DNA of 64,000 bases from Medicago truncatula (Eukaryota; Streptophyta; Magnoliopsida; Fabales; Fabaceae). Where the stretch lies: contig NC_053042.1 in NCBI RefSeq assembly GCF_003473485.1, positions 36,112,762 to 36,176,761 of the forward strand, written 5' to 3'. This document shows positions 24,901-37,351 of this stretch, piece by piece. Made by a program: the position numbers and the translations under genes. The first letter of the stretch is position 1. Every line of letters starts with the position of its first letter. The notes under the pieces are model-generated. The model saw only the letters and a list, made by a program, of their open reading frames with translations, was not told where the DNA came from and made no database searches.

Positions 24901-27900
24901 AATATTGTAGAAGACTAACTAAAATAAAAATATAAAGTGGGCTCAATCTCAAAGCAACTCTTGTGTTTTTTATGATTGGGGAGGTAAAAAATGGAAAAAC
25001 AGTATGATGACTCAGGTCAATGCATCAAGCAATAAACAGTCTTCAAGAGACCTTCCCTCCAAATTGTTAGTCTTGATAAATCGAAATGATTCTATACTCC
25101 TTATGGAATCCATACCTAAACACTCATTGTCAATATTAAACTCAAGTATTAACAGTCCAAAATTGGGATGCAGAAACAAAACTTCTATTCACACCATTCA
25201 CCTCAAGATCATATTTGGAGGAGGATAAAAATCAATTCATTTTTAAGAACAGGTGCACATGAGACAACTAAATTGTACCCATGCTTTTTGTACCAATACC
25301 TGTCTTCCCCTCAAAATGGAAAGACAGCAGAACTAGAGGACTGTGATAGGAAATACAGGACCATATAAACTATAGCAGCTAGTTTCTAATCTACTCTACA
25401 TACTCTTTGACTCGATAACATTAATAATACACATGGACGACTCAGATTTCATGGGTTCAATGGTCAAAAAAAATATTAAAAAAAAAATCCTAAATAGACA
25501 AATATCAAGGATGTAAGTGGATCCAATTAAATCAACAAATATTCACTATTCAGATTCAACAACGGAGCATTTTCAGAGTAGGAGAGAGTGAATTGTTGAA
25601 AAGAAAAAGAAAATTGTATTACCTTATCTGCAATGCCAAACTTTGCACAGTCAATAGCTATGCGTGTTGCTCGGCCAATACTTTCCTTTGTCCTTTTCAA
25701 TGTCCCAAGCATTGCTTCAAAGTACAACAAAGCAGCACGTCCCGCTTCAGATGACTTACCCATTGATCTTGATTGTTGAGTTGCCTCAGATCCATACTTA
25801 CTTTCATCGACAGGACCAGATAAAGTTTGTTTCTGGTGCAAATGTACATCAGGACTACAACTTCCATTGTGAAGGATATTACTACTGTCTGATGTAGATA
25901 CATTGCAAATTGACGTGTTTGGAGGTGATCCTTGTGGAAGGCAATCTCCCCCATCTGTCAGGGATGGACTTGACCGAATGCCCGAAACAGCCTTTTGACC
26001 CAGACAGTCAGATGTTGAAACAGAATTCAAATCCTCCTCCGGTCCTTCACATTTTACCTCTTTTACGAACTCGCTCCTGGAATTAAAGAACAGTCACGAG
26101 CTTTTTCTTGAATATAAAAAATGGAGCATAAATAACTTTTACTCTTTAATTGGTCTCATTTAATATTTTCCTATCACTGAAACATGAATAAAAAATATCA
26201 ATTTACTAGGATTCCACCATGGCAAACTATCAATATGATTCTACCTAGCCACATATTATATAACAAAATATCATAAAATTTTAGTTTAATACTACTAAGA
26301 TTGTTTTATTTTACATTCGTTTTCTAATTTCACTGTGAAGATTTGTACAAAAAATATTGAAGGCCAAGAAGTATAAAGAGCCACTACTAAGCTTACATGT
26401 CATTTGCTCTGTTGACATCATCTACTGCTGGCTTCAAGCACTTCGTACCCTCAGAAATAACAACCTCATTTCGAGGCGGATCAAGATTAGGGGAAATAAT
26501 TTCTTTCTTCATCACATCTGCCACAGAATGAAGGTTTATTCTATTGTGCTCTGATGCATTGGATGTTGTATTTGAATGATTCGATGTTATAATATTGGCT
26601 TCAATATTTGGTGGTAATGATAGGGCAGGTGAATCTTGATTGCTTTCAGCTTCATTACATTTTGAATCAAGATCTGGATAAGTTTCTCCATGCACCTGAG
26701 TTTTCAAATCCACATTAGCAGTGTGACTGACCACAAAATCACTAAGTTCTTCAATTTGATCTGCAGCACATTGGAGAACATTCTTGCCAGTTTCTTGTGG
26801 CTGGAACCTGGTTGACGGCTCATCCACTTGATTAGATAATTTATTCTCGGTTGAAATCATCGGATTTGAATTAGCTGATATACTATGCACAATTATATGA
26901 GAAGAATCACCACCACCACAGGCATCAAACTTTTGCAACTCTAAACCACCACCTTCATGATCATTAATCGCCACATCTGGACTTGTCTTGATAGAAGATA
27001 TACAGCATGTGGCAATTGATGTCATTCTTGAGGCTGATGATTCTACATGAGCTTGACCTTCTTCAGCAGCATTAGCTGACATGGCTTCTAAAGCACGGTG
27101 AAGGCGTTTAGACGGAGGTAAAGCAGCTTCGCAGTCCACAGAGCAGAATGTTTGATCTTTCTTAGTATTACAAACCTGATTTTCAAAACATGGTGTAAAA
27201 TTCTTTGAAGGAGAAACATTATCCATGGTGCCAATCAGGACAGATGAGCCTACATCAGCAGAGCCTCGATTCTCACAATTGGAGGAAGCTATCATCTGCG
27301 GTGGTGAGTTAATATCTTCCTTACAGCTTTTCCCTGGAGTATGTGGAATGCTATTGAGCTCTCCCTCTGTGGAAGATGATTTACCCATTCTGACTCTCCA
27401 TCGTTTCACAAGGGGCAAGTGTTCATCTCCATCTTGCTCAAAGCATCTCTCTTCGGAATTTCTGCAAATGTTCTGGGAACTTTGACTGGAATTCCGCACA
27501 CCAAGTTCCTCCTCAACTCTAATGGTTGGCTTGGAAGTATCATTGGTTGCCCTCTTCCTATTTGGGTTTCTTTTCTTCTTATTGACCACACCCTTTATTT
27601 TAAGATCAAGACCTTTGTTCAGCTCAACTTCTTCAGGGCATTCACTAGTTTCAGTGTGTTTAAAATTTGAATCCATTGCACTACCCTCATTCAAACTAAA
27701 TTCATCAGAATCATTTGTGAGAATTTCAGAGCTGTTGTCTTTGTCCTCCATGCTACCATTCAAGACCAAAGCAGATGAATCAAAATCATTACAACCAGCA
27801 AGATCAGGTGATTTCCTAAGACGTTTATTCCTTCTTACAGACGCACCCTGGGCTGCATTGGTTAATTGGCTGCCAGCATTCTTTCCACTGTCATTACATG

Positions 27901-30900
27901 GAAACATAAAGGGTTGGACCCGTGATGAACTTCTATTCTTTCGTACTGGCATATGTCTATCTGTTATGAAGCCCTGTGGGCATAATTCGGCAGCGGATCT
28001 CTTTCGAGAAGAGTAAGTAAGTGGCTTAGCCGAATGTACAGAAGCAACATTCTCAGTAAGCTCCTTTGATGCCTCGTTATCATGAGATTCATCTTTCAAT
28101 ACAGCAGCTGAGTCATCCTCCGCTGGACATACCAACCCATGGCTATCCATATCGGAATTTGAAGATTTCATAGGTAAAGTAGGTGATAAAGCAGGAGCAT
28201 CTGTCTGATCCTTGTTGTATGAGTTGAATGGCTTTGAAACATTTGCATCAGCAACATTGCCACCACAGTTAGCTTCACCAAGTTGTCTCTCTTTCTTTAA
28301 TTTCTCATAACTATCGACAATCTCCTTCACAGCACGAACAAAGTCAGCACCCTTTCCTTGACGTTTGACGAGAGATAGTTTTTTCTCCTCAGTAAATGCT
28401 TCGACATCAGCAGGATTGCAGAAAGCACTGCACACACAAAAGATGTAAGGTATAATGTGCAAGTAGGAAACTAGATGATAGAGAACAAAAGTTGCAAAAT
28501 AAGTTCATTATTACTTTTATCATAAAGAAAGAAGGAAAAACATTATTATCAGTACTCAAACTACCTAGCAGTCTACATTGTAACAGAGTCCTCCATAAGA
28601 CCCTCAAATTATTGAAACTATGGCCACTTTTTCAACCAGATCTCCAAAACAGAAATAGACTTTCAAACTTCACCTCTTGATACTATCGATTTACCCTATC
28701 AGGTTGGTTTAAACTACTTCCTTCCCTTAAAAAGGGTTTAATCAACTTTTAACACTAAACGAATACAATCAAATCCAACCTTGATTATCATTTGATGGCA
28801 AAAAATAAGCAGCATTTCTCAAATAAATAAATAAACTGCTTGTTTCAAAATTGAAATTTGCTTAAATAATCTTCCCCCAACAACAACAACAACCAAGCCT
28901 TATCCCCACTAAGTGGGGATGGATCAAATTACACCATAGTGTTCTATCATAGACCAACTTTGGATCCAACTCATTGACCTCTAAATCCTTTCTAATGGTT
29001 TCTCTAATAGTTTTCCTAGGTCTTCCTCTACCTCTTTTAACTTGACTCTCCTCCATTTGATCTACTCTTCTTATGACGGCATCTACAAGTCTTCTCTCTA
29101 CATGCCCAAACCATCTAAGCCTATTTTCTACCAATTTTTCTACTATAGGTGCTACCCCCACTCTCTCTCTAATGGTGTCATTCCTAATCCTATCATGTCT
29201 AATCTTACCACTCATCTAGCGCAACATCCTCATCTCTACTACACTTACTTGATTCTCGTGTTGACCCTTAACCGCCCAACAACGCCGGTCTGACTGTTGT
29301 CCGATAGAACTTCCCTCAATCAATTCAAAACCTCAAGTATGCATAACCAGATGTTGTTCAAGACTGTGCTATGCTATGTCACAATTATTCGTCATAAATC
29401 TACAACCTCAAATGCAGCTATTGAAACCCTACTCCAGCTCACTCATCAAAAATGCAAATATAAAACTAAACAATAAAATACTAGTACTGAATCAATATAC
29501 AATCACAAATGTAGAACTAATTGTTACAATTAATAGATGGAATAATAGAAATTTGAGGATGCAAATTTTTCTACCAAATACTTTTCTACCACTATAAACA
29601 ACTTTTTCCCTTGAATTTCATTAACTATTTACCCACCCAATTGGAATTCTAATAAATTATGTTGATATAGATTCAGTTCCCTTTAATCGTTCATGCAAAT
29701 AATTAACAAATTGAACATGCTCCTGCCTCATCTTAGTCGCAAGTAGTAAAGGCCATCCCCATCATGAGGCTTAAGGAAGGCTCTCAAATCATGTAGCATT
29801 TCAATACCTGATTAAACTGCACTTAGTTAAGAAGGATGGCCTAATCTATTAGGAACCCATCATGAGTACATTTGTAAGAGTGCTAAACCTAGGTTGGCCA
29901 AATATATTATGCCACAGAGAAACAAAAAGGAAGTGTCTGGAGTTACAGTGTTGGTGGCATTTAGGAAAGGCGGTAAGACGCAGAAAGGTTTACTTCCGTC
30001 TGAGACAAATGCGCACAAATACAGTGACCCCAAGAGTTAGCTTGACAAACAAACACCCAGTGTTTGTCAAAGCAGGAAGTAAATTTTTCTGTTAGCAGAC
30101 TGGTCCTTGAGTTTATTGATTCACATACTAAGCCTATATGCAGCTTCACTTAGGTTTGTAGGAGCTTAATGTAGATTAGTTCTAATTGTTAGAATTGTCT
30201 GTTACAGTTCTAATCTAACTGTAACATGATTGATAAATATTGTACACATGTAATCAGTTGTTGTAGGCAAAGACTTCAGAATTCAAAAATTTCTCTCAAA
30301 TTATCTCTTCGTTTTACGTTCTCTTTCCAAAATCTTCTCAGTAAATGAGGGATGGGCTTAGGGAAACAAAGAACGGAAAAACAAGAAAAATGCAGTCCAC
30401 CAAAGAAAGAATACACAATAAGAAAACTGAGATTGCCATGTGTTAGCCATGCACTGGAGATTTGTGAGCAAGAGATGACAGAGATGTCAACGGTTAGTTG
30501 GGTGTATTTAGGGTTTAAAACAGGCTAGTTCTGTGTGACTCATCTGTATTTTAATTATCCTCTTTGAAGTTGTTGTTGGCATTATTTCCATCATGGTTAT
30601 CTTGGACGTCATGGTCACAATGGAAATTAGCAATGTCATGTAAAAGCCAGCCTGCCATGACCTCAGAATGGAGTTTGCAACCAAAGGCAAAAACATTGCA
30701 ACAGATGCCATTGGAAAACATTGGTTAGAATTTAAAAAACACCATATTGGGTCAACAAAAGAACTTAGCCCTACTCCAGTGTCTCTTTTGTTTACAAGTC
30801 CGGCATCAGCAAAGTTACAGGCAAATAGCAGCTATGAAAAGTTACAAGTTAGGCTATCAAAAAGTGGCTAGTCAGTAGTCACTGGCCCTTCATGGGCAAG

Positions 30901-33900
30901 CTTATGATGGACCATTTCAGGCAAGAGTATTGAAGTTGCGGAACAAGATGAACCACCTGCCATTTTTGTAAGTCCAGAGGCTGGCCACTTTTCTTGGTTC
31001 AAGTCCTGTTGAGAAATTTCTGACCGACTTTTCATCATGGCAATTTATATGAGGTGATTTAGTTCAATCTGATGATCCAATACGGTATTCAAAACTATGA
31101 TAATAAGAAAATGTTGTAATAATTTCATATCAATAGTGATCTATGTTCAATTGGAGTATTAAAATTTCAATTCAAATTTGACGGAACCAGGTTATGACTT
31201 TGCCAAATGCAGTAACGATTTGACAGCAGAGAAAAAGCACCAAATAGCAGGCCAAAGATGCCGCATCTGAAGTACAGTGGAGTGTGCAGCAGCTACCATA
31301 TTAAAAACAGAAAATAAACTTGAAAAAAATTTGTAGATGTTTAGAGTATGTGAGCTTATGTATCTTGTTCTGGTTACCGTTGCTAGTTATTCAGTTAGGA
31401 TTACAACTCAGCACTGTTGGCTAGTTACTGACTATGACCGAGTAAATGAACCATATAATTTATAATTTACAACTATGAAGAAAAATAATCAATTAGGAAA
31501 AGGTTTCTCGGTTTCTCACTCTTTTCTCTCAGGTATCGACTTCTAATATGATAATCAGAGCCTGTGAAGCCTAGTTCCAAGCCTAAGGATCCTCCACAGT
31601 TTCCTCCTTTTTGACGGAAAACATGGAGATTCCTACATTGCAACCTCCTCTCCAGCCAGATCCAATTTCCTCATGTCGCCTGCCTGAATGCAAGCTAGAC
31701 TATTTTCAACTGTTTCCGCTTGCTCAGTCTCTTTGCTGGCAAACTCAGATCCAGCAAATGTTAGACTGTGTGAACTTATGCATTTGGTTCCAGTTTATGT
31801 TGTATGTATTATAGCTGTTAGTTGTTCTGTTAGGAGACCACTCAGCAATCTTAATTACTGAGTCTAACTGTCTCACTGTGCCTATAAGTATGAGTTCACT
31901 TAACTTAGCATTAGAATAAGTATAACTAAGATTCAGAAATAGATGTTTCGGTTTGTCTCTCCAGTAGAGACAGTAGTAAAGTCGTATTCTAACTGTCAAT
32001 ACTCAAAAGGCGTAGCTTAAAGACAAAATCTTCACAAATACTCAACAACACAGCTTAAAGACCCGATCAATAACCTAAGGCATCCCTATTAACAATAAGT
32101 CAGTAACGTTATTACATGGTTTTAATAAGCTGAAGGATTGAGAATGAATGAGACAGGAATCTCTTGACTGTCATATTTTCTACTACAACATCATAAAAGT
32201 AAGCCAATAGTTGATAAGCTAAAATGAATACTAAAATAGTTGTAAAAATTGACCATCGTATTTTCTACTACTACCTCATAAAAGTAGGCCAACAATTGAT
32301 AAGCTAAAATGAATACTAATATAGTCACAGACATATAAACTGTATCCTACTGGTATTTTAAATCTGGTTTAGCTGTCCGACAAGCTGACTCGCGCAACAA
32401 CGAACGCATCACAGTAGACTATTGCTACCATTAAAATATAGTAAACTATATGCATGCCATGTAATTAACCATTGTCCCCCGATGTATTGTATGATGACTC
32501 AACCGTAATCTTTTACCATACTAGGGTAAAACAACGAAAATGTGTTCTCAAATAATACAATTGTGCACACTAAAAAAGGGAAAACAGCATTGCATACAAA
32601 CACCATAATATGCATATCACCCTAGTTAAGCTCCGAGAAATAATGTCAGTAAAGAAGGGAAACCTTATTTAACACTGACTGACAGCACATGCATAGCTAT
32701 CCTAATAATATGGATATCACACATTCACATTCCCCTTAAACTAGGCTTGAATTGGCTTGCTTACAAAATTGAAAATGGTAAAAATTTCATAGCTAAAGTT
32801 TTTTATTTTTATATTTTCATTTCAAATGTAAAAGCATACTTACATTTGTTGGGTTCCAAAAAAGAAAACAAGCACTTTCTTCAAATCAGTGGAGTAACCC
32901 CACTTCTCCGGCTCACTGACCTGCCACAAGCAACAAACATGAAATGTCAAATGGTATATCAACAAAGAGAAAAAACAAAAAAGCACTTTCTTCCAATCAG
33001 TTTTTTAACCAAAAGCCAATGTTCTCTTGCATCAACAAAAACAAACGTGAATTTGAATGAATTTAATTTTGAACAATTAATTTGGTTAAACTTGAATTTG
33101 AAGTGAAGTAATTTGAGCTTTCACGTTTTTACTCTAAAAAGGAAGCTTGGTGTAAAACATTGTGCAAATTTGACAACCAGACACCAAAACTACTTTTTGT
33201 CACTTCAAGTCAAACACAGAATTGGAGGCAAAATCAATAATCAACCTCTCCACCATGAATGCAAACACGCATTGATGGTGTTCCAGATTGAAAGTTGAAG
33301 GTAAGTCTTGCACTCTTCTTCTGACACACTTGTGCTTTCATCTTTCTTTCACTTTTCATTTAGTCTATGAAACAAGCATAGGATATATAGCGATATTTTA
33401 GCTTCTATCACTTAAAAAAAACGGAAACAACTCCAATAAATCATAAATTCCCGTAACTACTGATTCGTGTGAAAGTCAAGGACATCAAAAAAAACTTAAC
33501 CCATGATTATCATTTGCTTACCCTAAATTTCAGGATTACCCTAAATTTCAGGATTACCAAGCATGTAGTTCACTATTTAATCCATCATTATCATTTGTTT
33601 ACCCACAAAAAACTTCTTTTAAGAATTTTTACCTTAAATTTTAAGTATTACAAAGCATATAGTCAACTAATTATCGTTCTTTTCCCGAGGAGGGAGTAGA
33701 TAGTAGTGATTGTGAACTCAAATCAGGTGATGTTTTCAACCAATTGACACCCGTTTCAATCTAATTCATCACAATTACCAGACAAATAAGAAATCAAGTT
33801 CCCCAGATAAAACCCCAGTTGAGTTTACAGTAACCATTTGCCATAATTAACAATAAATCAATAAAAGTTGCAAAACCCATGAATAAAAAATTAAGTCTAA

Positions 33901-34322
33901 GACTAGGATCCACAAAATTAATGAATAATTACACACTAAACCAATAATTCTAAACTCAAAAGAATTCAAAACTACACAGTCAACGTAAAAATCTAAACTT
34001 TTAAACATAATTAGCGGAAAAACAAATTTTTTAACATAATTAGCTAAAAAAAATGAACTTTTTAACAAACTGAACTAATAATTCTAAACTCCACCAACAT
34101 GCAATCCAAAAACATATGAAAAAACACATCCCATACTACACAATTAACATAAAAATCTAATTTTTAAGCATAAATTTCAAAAAATTGAATAGCAGTTACC
34201 GTGGCAGGCCATGCAGGGAAGCCTTTAACTTTAGCAAGAACTAGATCGCCAACTTTCCATTGACGAGCGGCGGCAGCGGCGGCCGCTGCTTTACTGCCTC
34301 CTTTTCTCCGGCTAGGTGCCAT
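18964..34322 (-). CDS. HUA2: HUA2-like protein (PWWP + CID/RPR domains), 1,396 aa
   Basis: Eleven coding exons join in frame: 34200-34322, 32844-32920, 26397-28427, 25623-26076, 21005-21113, 20779-20891, 20482-20666, 19929-20397, 19394-19829, 19102-19269 and 18964-18989. Residues about 20-105 form a PWWP domain (WKVGDLVLAKVKGFPAWPA, FFGTQQIAFCNPADVEAF). A long Ser/Asn/Asp-rich middle region carries basic nuclear-localisation-like clusters (NKKKRNPNRKR). About 845-995 is a CID/RPR domain (LHRRVDLFFLVDSIAQFSRG, CLKVLRLWLERKILPE). A polyproline run near 1140-1160 and a His/Pro/Tyr/Arg-rich tail ending GFWRPR follow. In Arabidopsis HUA2 and its paralogues are nuclear, affect splicing or polyadenylation of AGAMOUS and FLC-class transcripts, and control flowering time. 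Length and domain order match HUA2 (about 1,390 aa). Intron 6 uses a GC donor. Introns 2 and 4 are about 4.4 and 4.5 kb and full of repeats. Confidence 0.93.
20667..20778 (-). other. GC-AG intron 6 of the HUA2-like gene
   Basis: The exon before it ends CTTAAG and the intron begins GCAAGT; it ends TTTTTATAG. Only this donor joins RQCLK to VLRLW in the frame conserved in HUA2 proteins. The next GT, four bases on, would shift the frame. AG|GCAAGT is the classical strong GC-donor context. Confidence 0.8.
21640..21818. repeat. CA and GA microsatellites in HUA2 intron 4
   Basis: A (CA)n/(CG)n tract runs about 21640-21668 and a (GA)n tract 21794-21818. Around them, phrases such as gagaccaagactct and agaatttctt recur about three times between 21585 and 22085, suggesting an old repeated segment. 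Confidence 0.7.
22309..22548. repeat. Diverged tandem repeat of about 150 bp in HUA2 intron 4
   Basis: TCTTCACTTCAATAAGGAAA and the following CAATGATAAA, CTCTACAGTACA and GTGAAACC blocks occur at about 22311-22440 and again at about 22461-22580, with several substitutions. The second copy runs into the perfect 225-bp duplication that follows. Confidence 0.7.
22549..22998. repeat. Perfect 225-bp tandem duplication in HUA2 intron 4
   Basis: Bases 22549-22773 and 22774-22998 appear identical, including the 62-codon open frames at 22561 and 22786, which translate identically. A further small direct repeat (TGTACTAGTATTGAGG) follows at about 23000-23037. Identity over the whole unit implies a very recent event, or an assembly artefact. 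Confidence 0.85.
23400..23940. repeat. Diverged tandem repeat of about 300 bp, host of a hAT insertion
   Basis: Blocks such as aaatagtacca, CATAAAAGCT, ACCAAAATTCATTG, ATTAGCATGAAA, TAGTGGCCGCAC and ACCACTACTGACT appear in the same order near 23430-23640 and near 23705-23925. The copies differ by many substitutions. The second copy is interrupted by the hAT element at 23957. Confidence 0.7.
23957..24499. mobile_element. Non-autonomous hAT element in HUA2 intron 4
   Basis: The termini CATAGTAGTCAAT (23957-23969) and its exact complement (24487-24499) bound 543 bp. The interior is GC-rich subterminally (AGCGG/CCGCT motifs) and has no transposase. GTTCAACC precedes it and GTTCAACT follows, an 8-bp target duplication with one change. 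The unfilled site GTTCAACT survives at 23649-23656 in the neighbouring repeat copy. Confidence 0.85.
28862..29300 (-). mobile_element. 3' end of a LINE with (TTG)n tail, in HUA2 intron 2
   Basis: Minus-strand translation gives RLRWFGHVERR, then RRVDQMEESQVKRGRGRPRK, TIRETIRKDLEVNELD and DRTLW. This is the well-known C-terminal end of a plant LINE family reverse-transcriptase protein. The frame runs open for about 117 codons from 29215. The element ends in a run of TTG repeats (seen as aacaacaacaac near 28880 on the plus strand), typical of RTE-like elements. The 5' part is missing, as expected of a 5'-truncated insertion. It is antisense to nothing: it lies in the same orientation as the host gene. 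Confidence 0.8.
31320..31990 (+). mobile_element. LTR-retrotransposon remnant (Copia/TRIM-like) in HUA2 intron 2
   Basis: Two related segments, about 31325-31530 and about 31757-31990, share phrases such as gag/aac-CTTATG, GTTCTGTTAG or CAGTTAG, CACTCAGCA or ACTCAGCA, and a GTTTC-GG-TTTGTCTC/TTTCTCAC end. Between them, GATAATCAGAGCC near 31550 resembles the methionine-tRNA primer binding site TGGTATCAGAGC. The internal part is only about 200 bp. Boundaries are approximate and no protein domain is intact. Confidence 0.45.
32167..32331. repeat. Two-copy tandem repeat of about 82 bp in HUA2 intron 2
   Basis: TATTTTCTACTAC, CATAAAAGTA-GCCAA and TTGATAAGCTAAAATGAATA occur in the same order at about 32175-32237 and 32259-32320. 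Confidence 0.75.
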
Positions 34323-36323
34323 CGGAGGAAGCCGAAGCTATGGGTCAGATGAAGTAAATCGAATTGTGAAATCGGTTTGTAACTGAACGAATTGAAACTG
34401 TGTTGAATTTGCCTATGGGATTGAAAGGCATTGAATTGAGATTATGGATCGGTTTGAGAAGAAGACAGTGTGTGCGGAGAAAACCCTAATTTGGAGAGAG
34501 AGAGAGAGAGATTTTGTGTTAAGCGCAAGTGGTTTTGAGAAAGAGAGAGATAGATATGAGTTTGGTTAGGTGGAAGCTAAGGTGCGCATGGTTATCTGGT
34601 TTTCATTGAAGTAGGCTAACGTGCGCTTAGTGTTGACGATGTCTCTTTAATTATTGGATATTCGGTGTACTTTTTTTGAAGCTTTGGTTGGATTTGTACT
34701 AATTTTGAGGCTTTGTGGGATTGGAATAGATGTCATGTACTTACCTCACCCCCACAATTTAAGAAATAATCTTTTAATAATTATTTTAATACAATTCTCT
34801 TTCATGCTTATATTGTGTTCTTACTTTTTCCTTTTCTTCTTATTTTCTCTTTATTATTTTTGTCCAAATAATAGAAAAGAAGAAGTTATCTCAAAAATAG
34901 TTATACAAATATCATTTTTCAATAATTTAGTACCCACAACATCCTTATACTTAGTACATACTTATGCTTTTTTTCATTATGGGGTGGATAATAGTCAGAT
35001 TCGATCACATGCAGATAATAAAAGGAAATTTGTTTTTGTTTGTTTTCTTCAATGGTAAGGTCGGGTGGTGGTTTGTTCCAGCTAATTGATTTGGTTTTGC
35101 ATTAGAGAGGTAAAATAGGTGCACTAATTGATTCAGTTTTTCAAAAGAGGAGAAAAATATGTGTGGTAGTCTTTAATGGTTGATTGCAAAGTTTATTTAT
35201 TTTGTATGGACATCGAGATCGACGGTCGATGTTTCTCTTGTCTCGTAACCTCTATGTATAGGAAAATGAATCCGATGAGCATGGACTTCTAATCTTAATT
35301 TGTGAGGGCTAACTTGTGCTTAGTTCTGGTTGTATCTTTTTTTTCTTTATTGGATATTAGGTGCACATAAGGAGAATTTCTATTCTCACCCTTCATACTT
35401 CTCGCGCACCCTCAATTTTGACAATATTGTCCCGTTTGGGTTTTATAATATTAAGTGTATTAAAATTTTAATATCTGAAATGGTCATTTCTTCATTTCCA
35501 AACCTTCATCTTGCAATTCATTTTGTTATGTATAAAACATTGTTCATATTATATAATCAGAATCATGTCTATATATAAGTAGATCCCATAAACATCGTTT
35601 ATATTATATAATATGAACCATATCTACATATAAGCAATTTTTCAACCTAGAAACCTCCACATAGTAAAAAAATGAACCACCCAATATTGTCTCATTATTG
35701 ACGTGGAGTCCATCATATTTCAAACCTTTTCAACCCTCAAACAAAAGGTTACGATGCATTACTCAATCATTTGTTGTTTAATTTGTTTTTTTTCCTAGGT
35801 ACTATACACGTTCAGATTGTAAAATCTGAAACATATTCTTGTGATTTCATATTACATAATCTAAAACAAATCAGTGTATGATAACACAATACAAACAAGT
35901 GTACTAGTGGTCGACAAGTAATAATATTTACAAAAGATTCATCTTCACATGGATTGTTTAGTGTTAACTTCACTATTGCGATTACGATTCAACTCCATAG
36001 GAATTGTTTAGTGTCAACTTCACTGTTGCGATTACGATTAAGATATTTTTAACAAAAAGGGGAGGTTCCACGTGGTGAATTAGTTGGTTTTAATTCCTTA
36101 ATATATACATAAAGAAAATGATAAAGAAAATAAGCTCTTTTGAGCTGACTTGTTCTCATTCCAAAAATACCTTTAATTTTCAATACAAATCACACATGAA
36201 AAAAATTTATAAGAATAAATTTAAATAGTTTTTCAGCTATTAGTTAATTTATAGCTAATCACACAAGGTGAAAAGAAAAGAAGATTTGGCGGCTCTTAGG
36301 TTAAAGAATGACAAATCAAGTTT
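34323..36323. other. HUA2 promoter/leader and gene-free spacer
   Basis: A GA tract at about 34494-34512 (CT-rich on the gene strand) probably lies in or near the HUA2 5' UTR. The rest holds no recognisable gene. A diverged 60-bp direct repeat (GGCTAAC...TTATTGGATATT) occurs near 34613 and 35307, and a 40-bp direct repeat (GATTGTTTAGTG..., GCGATTACGATT) near 35952 and 36002. Confidence 0.5.
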
Positions 36324-36640
36324 AAGTGGGGGTGTTGGATAATAAACTTGATTTGGTTCATTGGACAATCAAGTGTTAGGCCCAATTAGATAGTAAATGG
36401 TGTAGCCGATAGAAAGTTCTAGAGTCATGATGTAGAACTAGATTGGTAGAAATATCATTAGATGTATATAATTGAGAGAAGTGTGTAGAAAGTTATCTCA
36501 TGATGTGTCTAGAACTCTCCCTTGGAGCCTATAAAAAGGGGAGAGCTTGTCATTTGTAAATCAAGCAAGCAAAGAAGAATCAAAGTATCCTCTCAAGTAA
36601 TAAAATAGTTATTCTCTCAAGGCTAAAATATGCATTTCAT
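36324..36640 (+). mobile_element. Solo or truncated LTR with polypurine tract
   Basis: AAGTGGGGG (36324-36332), a polypurine tract of Copia type, is followed directly by TGTTGGATAATA at 36333, the start of an LTR. A TATAAAAAGG promoter lies at 36530-36539, about 200 bases in. No internal protein region is recognisable upstream, and the right end is not defined. Confidence 0.5.
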
Positions 36641-36833
36641 CCCTGCAAATATAGGCTATTTGAAATTTCATCCCTGAACTTACTAATCCTCCCATTTTGC
36701 CTCTGTAAATGTTAAGCATTTCAAAATTCGTCCTAATTAAAAAAAAAACTGCTGAGGTGGATGGTAATTAGATACGTGGCAACCGGTGACTGAGTTTTGG
36801 TCAGGACACACGTAAGCAAAAGACGATTGCAAT

Positions 36834-37334
36834 TAGGGTTGGGAATAGGTCAGGCCGGTCTACAGGGGCCTATGGCTTGGCCTGTTTAAGCCTGGCCTGA
36901 CCTGTTTATTAAAAAGGCTAGGCTTAGGCTTTTTTTTAAAGCCTATTTAAATAAACAGGCCAGACTTAGGCTATCAAAAAAACCTATGAAGCCTAATAGG
37001 CCGGCCTGTTTATGCATGTTAGGCTTCATAGTGGACTTTTTAAATAGGCTTTAAAAGTTTATAGTGAAATAGGCTTTTAAGGCCTTATAGTAGTGATAGA
37101 CAAGTCTTACACTGAAATAGGCTTTGAGGCCTATTAAACCTATTTAAAAGTAGATAAAATGGAATGTTTAGTGACTTTAATAGTAAGTAGGCCTGTAAAT
37201 AGTCTTTCAGGCCAAGCCAGACTTTTAAATAGGCCTATGAAAGGCCATAGGCCAGGCTCAGGACTGCAAAAAATTTCATAGGCTAGGCTCAGGCCTATCA
37301 AAACCTGGCCTGGCCTGACCTATTCCTAACCCTA
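36834..37334. mobile_element. Non-autonomous hAT element with 8-bp target duplication
   Basis: The termini TAGGGTTGGGAATAGGTCAG and (complement of the right end) TAGGGTTAGGAATAGGTCAG match in 19 of 20 positions. ATTGCAAT precedes (36826-36833) and follows (37335-37342) the 501-bp element. The interior is saturated with AGGCCTA/AGGCTT-type palindromes and encodes nothing. Confidence 0.88.
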
Positions 37335-37351
37335 ATTGCAATGACATTTTT

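Noticed and set aside
30042-30070. Perfect 10-bp hairpin (TTGACAAACA) as a terminator or microRNA
   Set aside because: Too short for a plant microRNA precursor, and rho-independent terminators do not apply here.
29862-30095. 77-codon plus-strand frame in HUA2 intron 2
   Set aside because: No convincing retroelement or host domain; only the nearby LTR-like sequence hints at repeat origin.
36834-37334. CRISPR-like array from the many AGGCCTA repeats
   Set aside because: Irregular spacing, eukaryotic context, and the TIR plus 8-bp duplication show a hAT element.
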